A stretch of DNA of 64,000 nucleotides from Opisthorchis felineus (GCA_004794785.1 SJOL01009489.1:751662-815661), one strand, 5' to 3'. Positions 13,791 to 27,965 are shown, counted from the stretch's first letter. Notes: generated by a model not told the origin, from the letters alone. Made by a program: numbers and translations.

Positions 13791-15949
13791 TTGTCACGTG
13801 TGGCTGCATTGAGTATTCACAGGCAGCCGGCTCGACAGGCCGACATTCTTGTACCCCAGTTGCAATCAACAGAACAGGATTCCAGAGTGATTTATTTAGG
13901 TAGATTCGCTTTGGGGAACGAAGATAAGTTTTGTTTATAAATTATGTTCGTACTTGTTAACGTTGATGTCTTCTTGGATGTGTGGGTGGTGGGTGGGTAT
14001 TTTCTGCCGTAACATCCATCCACACCTCAGCGTGATGCGGCAGTGGAAACCAGCGTGTGTCTTTCACGCAAGCTGGGCGAACGGACTCTGGTCCTTATCC
14101 TTTTGCCGGCCATTACTAATTTTTCTCCATTTTTCTTGTATTTAGGTACGAGTATTACAACTGCTCTTAATGAAAATATATTTCCGAACCGTTGGCGTTA
14201 CATTTCTTGACAACGCAAGCGTCACGTCAACCAAGGCATCCATGCCTTGTATTGAAGACAAGTTTGCATAGGTGGCCAAAGGGTGGCGTTATTCTTCATT
14301 GGGATTGACTTACACCGGGAATAACATCTTCCGTCGTGCTCACAAGTGCGTGAAAGCATTAGTATATACTGCTCGCTCCACAAGGCTGGCCGTTCCACAC
14401 AGTGCTTCATCTTCTACTGTGGCCACTTAGTATGCAGATAACGAAGAACACTCAGCATCCTGGCTGGATTATATAGATTGGTCGGACGATCTAGCGCTAT
14501 CAGGCTGAAGGAGAGTAGCCTCTCTCGAGCGACTGACAGAGCATATGTTTGCAAATATGTCCACATAGCCGGTACTCGCAGACTAGGATTCTCTGATGCT
14601 TCAGTTCAAAGGTGTTGCCCATAAAGGAATAGTTGGTTCCAGGCTGTTCGTAATTCCAACTTGTCCAAGCGGGCTGTAATGAATTAATTGGTGAAGATTG
14701 CAAGGAAGCGGAGCTGAGTAGACTTGGGCTACCAATATTAGACATCTTGTGGGTCCTACTGTCGTTTCACCCAAGAAGTGGGCCGTTGTCTTACGCGAAC
14801 AATTGCTTCTGCACCGACGTAGTATTTCAACGACTGGTATATCACCTTTTTTCCCCACACAGAACCTTGTGGTCAAGGGTTGATTCATCTGATTGTATAG
14901 GCGAACTTCTCTGGCGTAATAGCAGATACTATTGTTGATCCGTTTGCTGCGATGGATGCACCGATAATTCCCTTATTATCAACCAGAGTTAGGGCGATCA
15001 CTGATAAAACAGAACATGCAAATGAAACCAATTCGAATTTTGGAAGGCCTTGTTAATGTGCATTTTGGGTTGCTGAACTACTTATACGTATCCGCTTGGC
15101 GTCTGTCATCCAACGGACGGTTCACCTACCGTTTATCGACGGAGACTGAAACCAGTTAAAACTGGGGCCACACACGCTAACTTTGTAGTTTTCAGAGTAC
15201 CCACCTTTTTATTAGGGAGATTACACCGACTAATCACCGTCGGTTAGTCTAATACTGATATTTACGGTCAAGATGGCCGATAGTATACTTCAAAGGCAGC
15301 CTATGCCAAACTGGCGCAAATAAGAAATTCTCTGCAACGGGAACGTCATAAAATTAGCTTTTCATGTAACTTTTCATCAATTACCACCCCACGATGACTC
15401 CCTGCTGCGTTCAACAGGGTCATTCATAAACCCACATTCAGCTAGGCTCCCATTTTTGGATGCTCCTGCCAGAGATTTCAGCCAATCAGAATGGGCATGA
15501 CGCCACAAGAAAATAATAATATGACCTCCAAACCCGGCACTTGAAACTCGAACCCGAAAACAGTAAGCAGGGTTTCGCCCAGGTAGGGGAAGCTGTTATT
15601 TATAACTGCTGTCCCCGCTTCACTGCCTTAGTGCCGGAAAAAGACTCGCCGACAAAGAACATAACAGCTTTATTGCAACAAGTGAATGAGAAAGCTATAA
15701 CAACCTCGCCCTATTTAAAGGGCAATTTTGACATTGATCCAGGCTGTCTGATCGGCGTTTAGTGAACACCGATCAACATCTGCCCTGCTTCTATGGAATG
15801 CCTGAACACTTATCATAGTCGGTAGTGCTTCTGTGGCGTGCCTGAAGATTCATCGGGTTTTGCTAAATTGAGTGAGTGATTGACTAGTATGGATGCCTGC
15901 CAACATCCCCACTGAATTTTGGTGCAGTTTTAGGGTCTCAGTAGGTTCC
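13791..15949. other. Intergenic DNA, no gene recognised
   Basis: A 73-codon open frame at 15541-15762 (plus) has a protein-like composition but no family resemblance and no splice context that I could defend. Otherwise nothing seen. Confidence 0.4.
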
Positions 15950-16100
15950 GGGTATTCTGAAGTTATTTTCAGGAATCTGACCTTCCTGAGAGAAGCAGTG
16001 ATCAAAGAGCTTCAAGTGTTTGAGAGCCGTCATACATACCGCCGGCCAGCAACTGCGGTTTTCTTCGACTTCGAAAAAAACCCGTTGACTCCGTAGATAG
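15950..16100 (+). mobile_element. Short reverse-transcriptase fragment of a non-LTR retrotransposon
   Basis: An open frame contains FESRHTYRRPATAVFFDFE, corresponding to the RHTYRRP...VVFLDI...AFDS segment of fluke RT domains, where the first catalytic Asp sits in the F-D motif. Only this scrap is recognisable; flanks are non-coding. Confidence 0.6.
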
Positions 16101-18399
16101 GTCAGTTTATATGCTTATACTTGACCAAAGAGGAATGCCTTGAAGTTTGCAAATGTAGTCCCCATTTACCTTTTGGTAGCTTCTTGCTTCTATAAGATGC
16201 TCAGGTGTATTTAATTCGTTGCTGTTTCAGAAGGTAGGTACCTTGTTCTTGAGCGTTCTTCCTAAGGCTGCTTGTGGTAGGTTTCACTCTCTTTTCTTTC
16301 TACCCTTTAGTAGGAATTATTTCTAATGGTTGTTTGGTAGTTAGGCATCAGCATGTGTTACTGGTGCTTTGCCGTCGATGTGATGATGACATTAACATTT
16401 CACATTACACGTCGACGAGTTTTCAACCATCTTGTAAGTAGTGCACTATTGTGTTAAGGAAATACACATCGATATCTCGAATATCGTGCCAGTGGAAAGT
16501 TAGGCCTTTGTGCAGCATACTCAACTGGAGAGTATCGGAAACGAGGCACTCAGCTGTGATTCCTTTGGGTCAATGCCAACTTAATTTGTGAATGAGAAGA
16601 CGAAATCTTATTCATCAGCTGATACTGAACGCTACTCAATTGTGTTAATTTTGGTGGTAAACGAGTTGAACCCGCGTCACATAGGTCCTCATTTAAACAG
16701 GAATTTTGAATCGAAGTTAGCTTGTTCAGTCAAATTGTAGAAATGTCGGAAATACACAGGATATTTTAGGTGGGAATAACAGAAACCTGGTGCAGTTTTT
16801 AACTACTCCATCCACTTAAAAGGAAATAAAAACTTATCTGCTCGTTGTAGGTTATCCTTTCGATGTAATAAAGTGCAAACTTATAATGTAGGACAAAACG
16901 GACGCGACTGAACCGTTTGAAAATCACACAAACGTAAAAAAAATCATGTTATCCTGCGAGGCATCTATCAATCTGGAGTAGCTCACCCTGGTCAAGTAGG
17001 ACAAAACATTAGAAACAATCCGAGACACAGTACTTTACTAATGTTATTTATCTAAGACGCACTACGTTTTTAATAACACGGTAGCCCATCAATTTTCAAG
17101 ACATGGCTCAGTCCACACAAAAAACCCCGCAGATTACTGTAATATCTTCAGGAAAAAAACACAGCTTAGAATAAATCTCGTGTGCTTTGTACAACATTTC
17201 CCTTCAGTTGATGCAGAAATGTCTTTTTGATCCTCTGGAAAACTAACAAGGTGTTGCCTCGCCGGAGACACTGAGGCGAAAATGAAAATTTTAAGCACGG
17301 ATTGTATCAGAAAGTTGCTGACGCATAACACGGGCTTACTAACCGTTAACAGCGTAGATTTGGAGCAATTCACCAGACCGTGATAGACGAACCACTTTCT
17401 TGCATCGAAACTGTACAGGGTGCATTTGTGCTGCACAATCTAGGTTGCATTCCAAACTCATTCGCCGGTGACGTTCTGTGGGGATCGCACCTAATTTTCA
17501 GGCTTCCAAACCAAACGAAACTGCAGTGCGATCACTCTAACCACGACGACAGCTTCTAAACAGTGGCCCAGAATCTTGCAGACAAAAAATGAATAAGTGC
17601 AGTTTCATTGCGCAATCACACGGAGTTCGAAAACCATTTGAAATAGCCACAACGCAAGTTCGAGCAGTCATCTTACCCCCACAGAAATCGATGCCCACCT
17701 TCCCATGGTCGGACAAGGTGGACGAGGTGCGAAAACAGTCGCATACCTGTGTGTGAGATGTAGAGTTTAACCTTAGACGGGCAACCTATTAACCCGTTAT
17801 ATAAGACGGCTCTTGACAGTATCTTCTACAGCCTAGCGTAGCTCTGTGTTGCAAACATCTGAGACAAAACAAGCCAACATACTTTTTTACCGTTAGGAAT
17901 AAGTATACTTTGGGCAATAATCTAAGTGAAAAGCATCACAATTTACAAGCCGCACTTTTTCGTAATCAGGTAATCATTACGAAGTTATTTGACTTTTTCA
18001 TCCTTCACACAATCTCTTTTGACCCAATTTTAACTTCTAACCAGTCGCTGTCAAGACGAGCTTTCGTAAGTTGGGCTCTTCGCAACACCCCTCTAGTGTC
18101 GTGTTCACAAAACTGAGAGCAGCTAGCATAACGCAAGCTTATTTACTCAAACTGTCCGACCCTTCTACCTGCGCTTCTTTCAAAGAACAAAAGATGGATT
18201 TAAGCATGGTCATTGCACAGAAATAACACTGACTGGTGTGATATCACGTGAGTCGTAATATATTGAAGCCAGATAGCGTAGTTTGCGTGCGTGCTCATTT
18301 CTAACATGCTTTCAGGAGGGTTGGATTTTCACTAACTTTTACAGAAACTGCCTTCGGTGGTTCTGGGCACACACGAAGAATAATTAGCATCAGTTCAGA
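16101..18399. other. Intergenic DNA, no gene recognised
   Basis: Short open frames only; AT-rich stretches around 16.8-17.1 kb. No domain or RNA gene recognised. Confidence 0.4.
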
Positions 18400-18735
18400 T
18401 TTCACCCTGTCACTGGAACCAATGTATGCTGAAAAGCCGAGAAACACTGTGCAGCTGTTTCATCCTTATTGGGGATCATCAGCAGTGCGCATCTCACGAA
18501 ACTCAAAGAGTTTCGAACCCGCAACCTTCTATCTAGTGGTTGAGCATTTAACCGTTTGGTTACAAGCGGCTGATCAGCATTGTGATTAGTTCCCACTGAT
18601 CAGCCGCTCGTGACAGCTCGTGTTTGACCACTGATTGGATGGTTGTGGGTTCGAAAATCTGAGTTGCTTGAAGTGTGCACTGTTGATGACTTCCAATAGG
18701 GATGTTGTACGGTGCTTCTCGGTTTTTAGAATAGA
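18400..18735. repeat. Second SINE-like family, inverted pair
   Basis: Two copies face away from each other around 18590-18605: minus-strand copy 18405-18600 and plus-strand copy 18594-18735. Each starts with gatcagccgct(t/c)gt, has a box-B-like gggttcgaa, then a body with gcactgctgatgatccc and gtgcttctcgg. Related copies: 1690-1800 (+), 19160-19280 (-), 26515-26690 (+). Confidence 0.65.
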
Positions 18736-19159
18736 CTGCTTCAGTAAGAGGATGGAATACCTAATAAGATGACTAAATCTCCTATTTTCACCATCAGTTC
18801 TCGATTTCTATTGTTCTAAAATTTACAAGTTCAAGTTCTTTCGTTTGGAAACTCTAAAAGGGCAAAAGGGTTATTGCCTAAACGCTAAGTGTTATAGACC
18901 AAAGATCTCTATGATAAGTGAACTGAGCATGAACAATTCAGTGAGCATGGATCTGAGATGTCCGCGTCTGCATCCTGTTTTTGCTACGGATTTACTTGAA
19001 AAAGTTCACTGATCACCGTATATGTGTTATTTTCCGCGATTTGGGTTTCCGATTTACCTCGCACACTTACTATAAAGACCGACCATTCAAAAAGCGCTTG
19101 TTGTTTCTGTGCAAAGCCCTAGAGTATGTAATGAAATTTCGGTTGAGATTTCTTCTTGT

Positions 19160-19280
19160 CACCAAGGCAAATATATGCTGAAAACCCGAGAAGCCCTGTA
19201 CATCTGTTTAATCTTTATTAGGAATCATCAGCAGTGCACATCAGAGTTTGGAACCCGAGATCTTCCGACCAGTATTTGAA
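19160..19280 (-). repeat. Second SINE-like family, partial copy
   Basis: Minus-strand reading shares gggttccaaactctg, gtgcactgctgatgattcc and cagggcttctcgggttttcagcata with the 18.4-18.7 kb pair. The 5' head is poorly preserved. Confidence 0.55.
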
Positions 19281-19869
19281 AACTGTGACATCTGATTCCT
19301 GTATGGTTCGTGAATCCAAACCATAAAAGGGAATTTCGACCTGGTATATGCTTTCGTCACATCCCCAGGCTATGTCGAAACCTGCTGTACATTGTCGCTG
19401 TTCTCCCTGAATTCAAGAGTGGTCTCTGACTCTGTAGATGAAATAATCCAGGAACTGGACGAAAAGAAATGCCCCTGGTACCTGTTTGTTTCTAACTCAT
19501 GCGCTCTATTCACACGCTTCTGGTCGTGTGAGAGTTTTCAGCGAACTTATGTAATCATCATCGTTGAGATCAGTACACCAGTAGAACATACTGGTGCTCA
19601 GCTGACCTATTTCCACGAGGGAAGAAAGTCCTAGTATAGAGTGGAAAGAAAAGGGAAGAGTAGGGTCTTAGTGCAAAGCAGCTAAGGAAAACGATCAAGA
19701 ATAAGGTTCCTACACCTTTGAGCAGCATTGAAATTAACGCTTTTAAACATCATGTCCGAGTAAGGCAACATTAGCGGGATCAGCCCAACGCCCTTTGCGT
19801 ACCTCATCCGACTCTAGTCGAGCGTACCACGAGAGGCGAATTTAGCTATACAGTTAAGCTAGGAAATGA

Positions 19870-20325
19870 TAGCGTATGCGCCACTGGCATCGGTTGCGTA
19901 CAACGTCCTGCGGGGTTTCCAACCACTTTCAAGTAGAATCACGTGGGCTGCAGCCAACAAGGCACGAAGATCCCGCTGCACTCAGTTTGACAGTAGCCGC
20001 TTTCATTTCACGCTGTCATGTTAGGATTTGTCCCCAGGGAACCTTTGGCCAACGGTCGTTCGGAACAGAAAACAATGCTTTCTTCGGTAGGCGTTGGTTG
20101 GGCACACGTAGCACAGGCTCTAACCATCTCAAACTGGCAAGCTTAATCCGCTGTTCTAAAGAATCATTACCAATTATCCGCTTACGCACCACTTCGTTAA
20201 ATACACGCTGCAGCCAGTTGAGGTGTACTACGCTTCGGGAACAGCTGTGATCAAACGCTTGAAGATACCTCAGGTCGTCGGAGCGGAGGAAACCAGTCCC
20301 AATCATAGAGTCAGACCGCTCTTAC
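19870..20325 (-). mobile_element. 3' part of a non-LTR retrotransposon reverse transcriptase
   Basis: A minus-strand open frame of 96 codons (20016-20306) contains LRYLQAFDHSCSRS, NEVVRKRIIG and LRWLEPVLRVPNQRLPKKALF, matching the post-RT region LRRL..FDHRCLR...LRWLGHVLRM...R.P...LF of fluke elements. Beyond 20016 it continues out of frame (gccactggcatcggttgcg at 19877 on the plus strand is shared with 63.80 kb). Truncated and inactive. Confidence 0.78.
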
Positions 20326-23300
20326 AGCTGCCTTTTATTTAAAGCCTTTTAGCTTCAGAGAAATTCGGTTCTGGCGCCGTAAATGACTCAAGTCCGTGGG
20401 CACTGCTCGCGCCTTGATTATGCGCTCAGTGGCTTTATCTGTTACCGCACAATTATGGCTTGTGCAGCTATCAAGATATGTGAACCGATCAATAATCCCA
20501 ACTTCCTAATTCTGAATTTTCAAAGAAGCACGAGAAGATGGGAGACCTTGAAGTAAAAATTTACACTTTGAATGTGCAAAGCATTTGCCAAAACATGGGA
20601 TCACTTCCGATATTCTGGTCAAAGTATTTTACGCGGACAAGTAATAGTCGAACAACAGACTTATATTTTCTGCGTGATGCAAACTCGTCAACCTCTCTCC
20701 AGACACTACTTCCATAGACAAATTCACCGTCCTTTGGAGTGTGCACTCTATGATGACGACAATGACAACTTAATAAAATAGGAGGGGAAGGGACGAAACT
20801 GACAAAGCTGCTGAAAGTCTTCCCACAACTAGTGAGGTTTGTCCGAGCCTACCTCTACTTTCGCACAACCCAGGGGACTTCAAATCTAGGACTCGAAGCG
20901 ATAGCCGGAAAAAAATCAGCGGTTTTGGACCCCACGGGTGACATTTCTTTGTCATTCGAAGATCACCAATTGATACAGTCTATTCTAAGTAGAAAGTCAT
21001 AGGTGATCCTTTGTTCGGGTATACGTTTTACACTTTCAAAATGTAACGTCTACTCCGCTGTGAACATCTGAAATTTCAGGATAAACAACTTCAACCTTCT
21101 GATCGGTTTACGGATTCTGGTAGCTACATGGGCCACAGTCGTACTGTGGTACAGTGTAAAAGCAAGAGTAATGTCCACCAAATTGTGTCGTGCGTGACAT
21201 CAAGAAGGAACGAATCCAAGGTTACTGCGAGAGTATTATTATTTGTTAGTTGCGAAAATTCACCTCCTCTGACCTGAAGACCTCAAAATGCCACTAAACT
21301 TTTGATAATCGATACGTTCTTAGCATGCATGGACTGTGCTAGCTGTAGCGCACATTCAACGGAAAGCTGTGTAAGCGAATACCTGACGGCAAAGCAGAAT
21401 GGAAAGCGTACCAAACAGCCCTTGGCAGGTCAGGATAGTTGGGACATATAATACATATGGTCGACCATCGTCTACCAAAGAATGCGCTAGTTTCGGTCCC
21501 AAACTCTTGCCAGTGATAAGTTAACGGAAACAAGAAGGTAACAAACGCGAAATGTAGTCAAAATGCAGTCATACTGGGTGCTATGGAATCACTGGCTCTT
21601 TCCAGTTAGAATGACTTTCCTCGCTGTGGCTAGAAGCCTTTCAGGACAAGCTATCTAGCTAACCCCAGTGGCTGTTATGCTGTCGTTTTCCAGCCTGACT
21701 GACCAGTTAACGATTGTCTGTATTTGCGCGCCGAGACTGTGTTGAGCAAGAGTCACAAACAAGGTTGGCACATTCTCGCTGATGGTGTCTTACCTCAGTA
21801 TGATGCTCATTTGTGCTCAATTTATTGCTGTTCGAAGGCACAAATACTCGGTTTTCTGATTATTTTCCCAAACGTTCCCTTTTTCCACTGTTGATTATAC
21901 GATCTTTCTTCAAGACCCCATTACAATCAAAGGCTAGTTTTTACTATTGGTGTATTACTGTCGACGCCCATGCCGTCATTCCTGACGACATGTGCACTAG
22001 GAACAGGATCTTCCTCATTGTTTCTCACGTGGTTCAGACAGGCCCAAAGGCTTTCCACACACGGTTGGCACGTAACGATATGCTTTCTGAGTTATGGACT
22101 GATGGAAGCGGAATAGGTGGCGTGTTAAAGGTTTGGATACACAAAATCATATCGGGTCTTAGCCATATTTCGATTCCCGTTAGCACATCCTCGAAGGTAG
22201 CGGGGCCATGAATCGTCCTTCAACTTAAGCGAAGCTACGAATAATATGTATGGCATGGTATGGTGTGAAGCTGAGTTTAAGGTGTTCTATATGAGCACAG
22301 GACTCATCTGTATGGCAGGAGAGGAATACAATCTACTGAAAGTGTTTCTACTTCCGAACGATTTCGACTTCAACTTGCCAACCCTTAGTACTCTGTCTTA
22401 TCAGTCTAATTTATCACTTGAGTATTGCAGAATTTGAATACACCACTCACTCTCAAATTGAGACGCTGGCAGTATAAAATGCGGATGAATCTCTTGGAGA
22501 GCTCTTGTGTAGTATGTTTTGAAGATTTATGAATACGAAAAAAAATGAAATCATTCAGTCGTGGCACTCACTGGTGCGTAGATGTCATGAAACCCAAGGT
22601 AAGATCGGGGGACCAGGCATTGTCAGGTCGCTGAAGCCTAGATAAGGGCAATCGAATACCCAGGGTTGGACTTGAACAACGAATCTTCCGGTCAATAGCT
22701 TCGCGCCTCGACCGTCGAGCTGTCTCGGGTTCCGTGTCATATGTACGCTGAAAGTAACCCCAGTACGGTCAGCCTGGCCAAGTCAGAGGAGTTTCATCAG
22801 CGCCGCGACTACCCTGTTTATCGTTCCTTTTGTGTGATACTTTGTGGAGGTCGTGCCCATAGAATTCTGTTTACAAAACAAATTTGAGCCAACATACAAG
22901 AGCGGATGGATGACTGTGAGGTAAGCGATTCCCGCGGTTTTGTGCTATGGCATTACATTAGCAAAATACTCCTCTTTCGGGAGCGCATAAATGAGTGTTC
23001 CCTTATTGGACGGGGGGGGGGGTGATCTACATCACTTACTCTCTGCACTGCACCAATACAATCTCTTTCGTATCATAGTGTTTTTCAACAGACTACATGT
23101 GAGTGGAGGCGAATCTTCTGTTGCATCCGAAGCGGACGTTTCAGACGTTCAAAGTCGTGCACCTACTAGCGCAACATGGAGAATTTGTATAGTGCTCCCC
23201 AACCCCCTCCATTCAGGCCGTCTAGTTGAATCAAAGTACGAATCATTTGACACAATATGTTATCACGAGGAAAACAGTGACTTATGGGAACTCGAGAAAT

Positions 23301-25684
23301 ATCGAGTTAACGTGCATCACTTCACTCTATCCATCAGCTGTGTTACCTTCAACCGGTATTTCTTCGGATGATCTGTGTGTCCGACATCAAAGTACCAGTT
23401 ACGTCAAGTCTTGTCAAAGAAAGTTGATCAGTGTATCAGCTGACTGGCAACAAGCTGTTCGGAGTAGTAGTCAACTAGAAGGCTCAGGTTGATGGAATAA
23501 GGCCCTACCGTTGTGGTATCTCATTTAAAGAACCAGAAAAAGTTTGCTTTTCGCTTCTGACAGTTTTGTCGCCTGAAGAAGAATCCTTGCTCCAGAATCA
23601 TCCCCCGAATGAAGATGTTTTCTTGTGCGGCAAGATTTAATCGAGGGGAGAGTACTACACTAACAAACGGACTGAGATTCCCTTTGCCCAATGGACCTAC
23701 ATATCGGATGCCTTGATGGCCGTGCATTCTTAGTAGAATGGATGGGAATGGCGCACTGACGATATCCCCTCGTATGGTGACGAAACGTTTGCAAACGAAT
23801 TACCAAGCTCGGCGAACACATCAACTGCCACCTGATCAACAGCCAGTTAACCCATCCAAGCTACCAATATTTAGACATCGCCAGTATTGTGATTTCGACA
23901 ACATTCTCGCAAGTTGTTGGAGACAGCTCACTCGTACACCCAGTCGACCCAGCTCGCACCACAGGTTAAGAAACACTACCCCAATCTCTCTTCCTAATAG
24001 ACGTTGTATGATTGCTCGTAAGTCTACAGGCCAAGTTTCCATAGACGACCACCAGGAATTAACTAAATAGGATGCTCAGCAACTTAAACGGTTCTTCTTG
24101 TCCAAAGTCACAGTGTATTGTTGAAGACAAATTAGCTGTTTAAGTGTGTCGCATGACTGCGCTTGCCTCTGGGCCATGTGGACTTGATGAGCGTTTAAAA
24201 GTGGGACAAGGAAGGACCGGAGAAGGCTTCCCTCTTTTGTCGCACTAGCGGAACTAAACTACACAATTCATTTTCTTTCGGTCTTTCTCATATACCCATA
24301 CGCATGACGAACACTGTTTTACCCCAGGGGGCTAAACATCAGGGAAGCCATGGCTCAGCAACGAGGTAGGAGTCGGGGTGTGGGTGAGTGTATGTGGTGT
24401 GACGTATGGGAATGCATGCGAAACAAATTGCGCCAAATACTCAACACTGTGGGTGGGCTTGTTTAGGTGTCAAGTGGTCTCATCGGTTATATGAGCCGTT
24501 AAAAATGATTGACTGGTTCAATCCGGCTCCAGAATGTCACCGACACAGCAAAGAATTCAAGTGCCAGGACTGTTGTATGCACTCTGCTTTACACAAAAGA
24601 TTTGTAAACGCTCCTCGGTTGTTTTCATATCTTATTATTTTCTGCAAATATGCGACGTCCGATAGTGCACCAGCCTATGACAAAGGGAAAAGCGTGGGAA
24701 TCCAATAAAGGGCCCCGTGGAATATTTCGCTAGCAGCCTTCACCTGTCACATTTTCATTAGCATAACACGAAAAACCACTTGGAATTTTGTGAAAATAAC
24801 CGAAACTACTCTGTTTCCTAAAGTAGCAAGATTTTTTATATAGAAAAATCCTATTGGATTTTGCAGCGGCATAAGAAAACCAAACGGAAGTCAGGTCTAA
24901 GCAATTAGATGCCTGTGCGGCCCCGATTCAAGTTAAGCACCCAATGGAGGCTAGGTCATCCTTCACACAAGGAGATGACAGTAAAGTGTAGTAAAGGTCA
25001 GCAAGCCAAGTAAGATGCGAACCCAAAGTTACTTGATCTTTCGGCAGCTGTTTCCTTTCTTCGATTGCCGAACGGATTATAACTTCCTCAAAGGAGATAG
25101 GTTTTGTTATCAAGTGGTCTAGGACAGGGATCCCCCAAACAATTACCCAAGACGCCGCATACGACGATCCTCTGTCACATGCTATCAGGGTTTAAAGTAC
25201 ATTTTTACTTTTGAAATACATCTTTCATGAAGTCGGCCTCTTGTTATTGTTTTACGGAAAACCTATCATCCGTCCACGGCATGCACGAAAGATTAGTCGA
25301 AGAAGACACCTGCGAACAAACACAGAAAGCCTTCATTGGGATCGGATTCGGTGAGTAGCGGCTAACTGATGAAAGGACATATCTGGTGTGATGAAGGATT
25401 TGATTTCACAGACATATACTATCTTTAATGTCTCGTTTTACTGAGCTTTGTGATTACAGACTGCACCTTATGTGGACAAGCACGCTGTGGAAATTCGCCC
25501 ATCTCATGAGGTCTGGTGATTTCAGTTTTTGACACTTTTTAAGGAGGCTGGATATGATGTTTGTGTTTTACCTTACCATATTTCAGTTTAGTGTCTGAGC
25601 TTTACGAAAGTTCTCTCTCGACCTGACAAACCCGGGAATAAAATAAACATTTTCCACAGGGAATGACAAACATGAGCTTAGTGA
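20326..25684. other. Intergenic DNA with diverged repeats, no gene recognised
   Basis: Contains an 11-G run (23012-23022). The segment at 22610-22730 resembles a diverged, minus-strand tRNA-like SINE head (cttccggtcaatagc, then cctcgaccg). The segment at 23756-23860 shares the 'cgaaacgtttgcaaacgaattaccaagctcggcgaacacatcaac' module with 6.1 kb. No supported gene. Confidence 0.4.
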
Positions 25685-26022
25685 AATGAGCCACTTTCAA
25701 ACGGATTTGGTTTTAACCGGAGACTCAACTGAATCCCTCGTTTGTGACATTATTCAACTGAATGTGCCGAATAAAGGCCGCCCCACGTTTCAGTTGGTAC
25801 GGTATTCGAGATATCGCAATACATTATTCTCTAGACGTAACACGCTACTCATAAGGCTGCTGAAAACTCTTCAACAGTCCATAACCAGTTTCGCCCTTCT
25901 TGAGGTCCACCAGATAGGCACACTCCTCGACTTTCCGTCAACCTCATGCTCTACTTGAACCCAAATTGTACCAAATGTACGAATTGCACTCATTTGCACA
26001 CCAATTTGGGCGAAACTGGTCG
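25685..26022 (-). repeat. Hammerhead-like repeat, copy B
   Basis: Antisense copy carrying the same modules as 7380-7735 in reverse. The core is at 25888-25913 read on the minus strand: the stem II hairpin and GCGAAAC are kept but CTGATGAG has mutated to a ctggtgga form, so the catalytic strand is lost. Confidence 0.72.
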
Positions 26023-26514
26023 GGGGATGTCGAAGAAACTTCAGCAACCTTGTGCACAGTTGCCTTCAAGAAAATATACCTGAGCTGTGTTTTCACAACC
26101 GTTTACTAACTAGCATTTTAGTATGTGATTTGAAACTAACGCTTACGTTTTCTGTTTTTTTTTCTCCACATCATGAATCTGATTTATATCGTATCAAGAA
26201 AAGACAAAAACACTCATTATGGATCTGAATAGTTATCAAACTGTGGACTTGGGGTTTTACACAGGTGACAAGTATGCAGCAGGAGCGCCCAGTCCCGGAG
26301 AAACAACCCAGTGCATGTGGTGGATTGCTCTTCCAACAGCAGCATAAAAAGATTAGGGGAGGAAGTAGCTATATTGGATGGGAAAGTGCTCAAGTTCAAT
26401 GCTGACCCAAAACCCAGGAGTAAATTGCCATACAGACGTTTGGTGAGTTAAGCAAGCTATTGCAACATTCCATTTTAGTTTTGGATAGAAAATCGAATCA
26501 ATCACACTGCCGAT

Positions 26515-26690
26515 AAGCCGCTCGTGACCGAATGTTCAAACTACCATCCGGACGGTCACGGGTTCGAAACTCTCCGGAGTTTTGTGAGATGCGCACTGCT
26601 GACGATTCACAATAAGGATGAAACAGCTGTACAGTGCTTCTCACTAACAGGACGAAATCCCAATCGAAAAGTTCCCAGATCTGTTCACAA
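26515..26690 (+). repeat. Second SINE-like family, copy
   Basis: Plus-strand copy: gataagccgctcgtgacc, cacgggttcgaaactct, gagatgcgcactgctgac, aaggatgaaacagctgtacagtgcttctc. Best preserved member next to the 18.4 kb minus-strand copy. Confidence 0.65.
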
Positions 26691-27384
26691 CAAAAGGGGA
26701 CTAGTCGGCCGTTTTCACATTCTTTTGTGTTCGATGCAGAGTACATTGCAGCTAACCTACAGTTAAACCTCTGCCACATAATGGCACACTGGTAACTTAG
26801 GTGGTTCGATTACGGTCCGCCGAGTTTGGCAACTCGGCTGCTACCCAAACCCCTGAGCCCAGTGAACAATTTGACCACTAAAACAATTAGAACTTGTTGG
26901 TTTAAAACCAGGCATCATTCTAAAGTGAGGCACAAGGCACGGAACTAGTACACTTTACCGACGTTGGGCAGTTGAGGAAGTTGAACTGTAGTATCACGGC
27001 TATGTTTGATCTGCCCACCTGTGTGTACACACATTTGAATTGTTAAATTCAGGGAATCTCCTGAGCGTAAAACTTGGATTATGGCCACTTAAAAGCAATC
27101 TTCATGACTGGAAATACTGATTTGCCACTACAAGTTAATCATATGTCGGCTCCATTTGTCTCGCTTTGGTAATTGGACTATTTACTGATGTAGGTATGCA
27201 CAAGTCAGCCCTTGAAGGCAAACTTTTTTTCAGTTGCGTCCAACCAACAACGATATGGGATTTTGGAGGTCTTGTCTGAGTGAGTAAATTTCATCGGAGA
27301 AATTGTATGGCACTAATAGACATTTTTCTTGTGAAGTAAATCTATGCCGAACAACATTATACATGTTTCACCTCGATCGAAAAT

Positions 27385-27560
27385 TTTCGGACCTCGTCGT
27401 ACTAGTAAACTATGCCTATGGTATGCTGCATACGATACTGCTTGTGAGGCTGTCGAAAACTCTTTGACTCCTCATTATCCGTTTCGCCTTTCTGGGGTTC
27501 ACCAGGTAGACGTGATCTTCCAGTGTCCATCAAACTTGATTCATAATTAAACACCGAACT
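27385..27560 (-). repeat. Hammerhead-like repeat, copy C (partial)
   Basis: Minus-strand reading gives tctacctggtgaaccccagaaaggcgaaac at 27481-27510: the stem II hairpin and GAAAC are present, the CTGATGAG strand is mutated. Flanks match copy B but are truncated. Confidence 0.6.
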
Positions 27561-27839
27561 GGAGATGTGTCGAGAATAAATACATCGACCACTCGAAAAT
27601 CGGCCCATGCGCACCAAATTCAGTTGAAGAATATCATATGCAACAAATAAAACTGAATGTTACTTTAGCACCATCCTGGTGTTTAATTCCACAAAGCTTC
27701 AACCAATCGACAACTATTCACTGATGAAACACCTTGCAAAAGCTAAAACAATCGTCCGACATCCTCAATTCAACCACCCTGCATGCGTAATATTTCTAAG
27801 CTCAGCTGCAAAAGAGTGTACTTCGGAAGCATACGGAGA

Positions 27840-27965
27840 ACATAAGGTCTAACGGAAACTTGAGGACTGTGGCTACCTGATGAGACCATGAAATTGGTCG
27901 TGGGCTGTCGAAGACTTATCAGAAGCCCTGTGAATATTGTGCTCCGCCAGGTTACTCAGGTAGTT
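27840..27965 (+). repeat. Hammerhead-like repeat, copy D (partial)
   Basis: Keeps gcctac-like flank, CTGATGAG (27877-27884) and ggtcgtgggctgtcgaagac, but the stem II hairpin is deleted, so no ribozyme fold is possible. Confidence 0.55.

Noticed and set aside
23012..23022. Eleven-G run as a G-quadruplex or regulatory site
   Set aside because: A single homopolymer without further G tracts nearby and no gene context; possibly also a sequencing-prone site.
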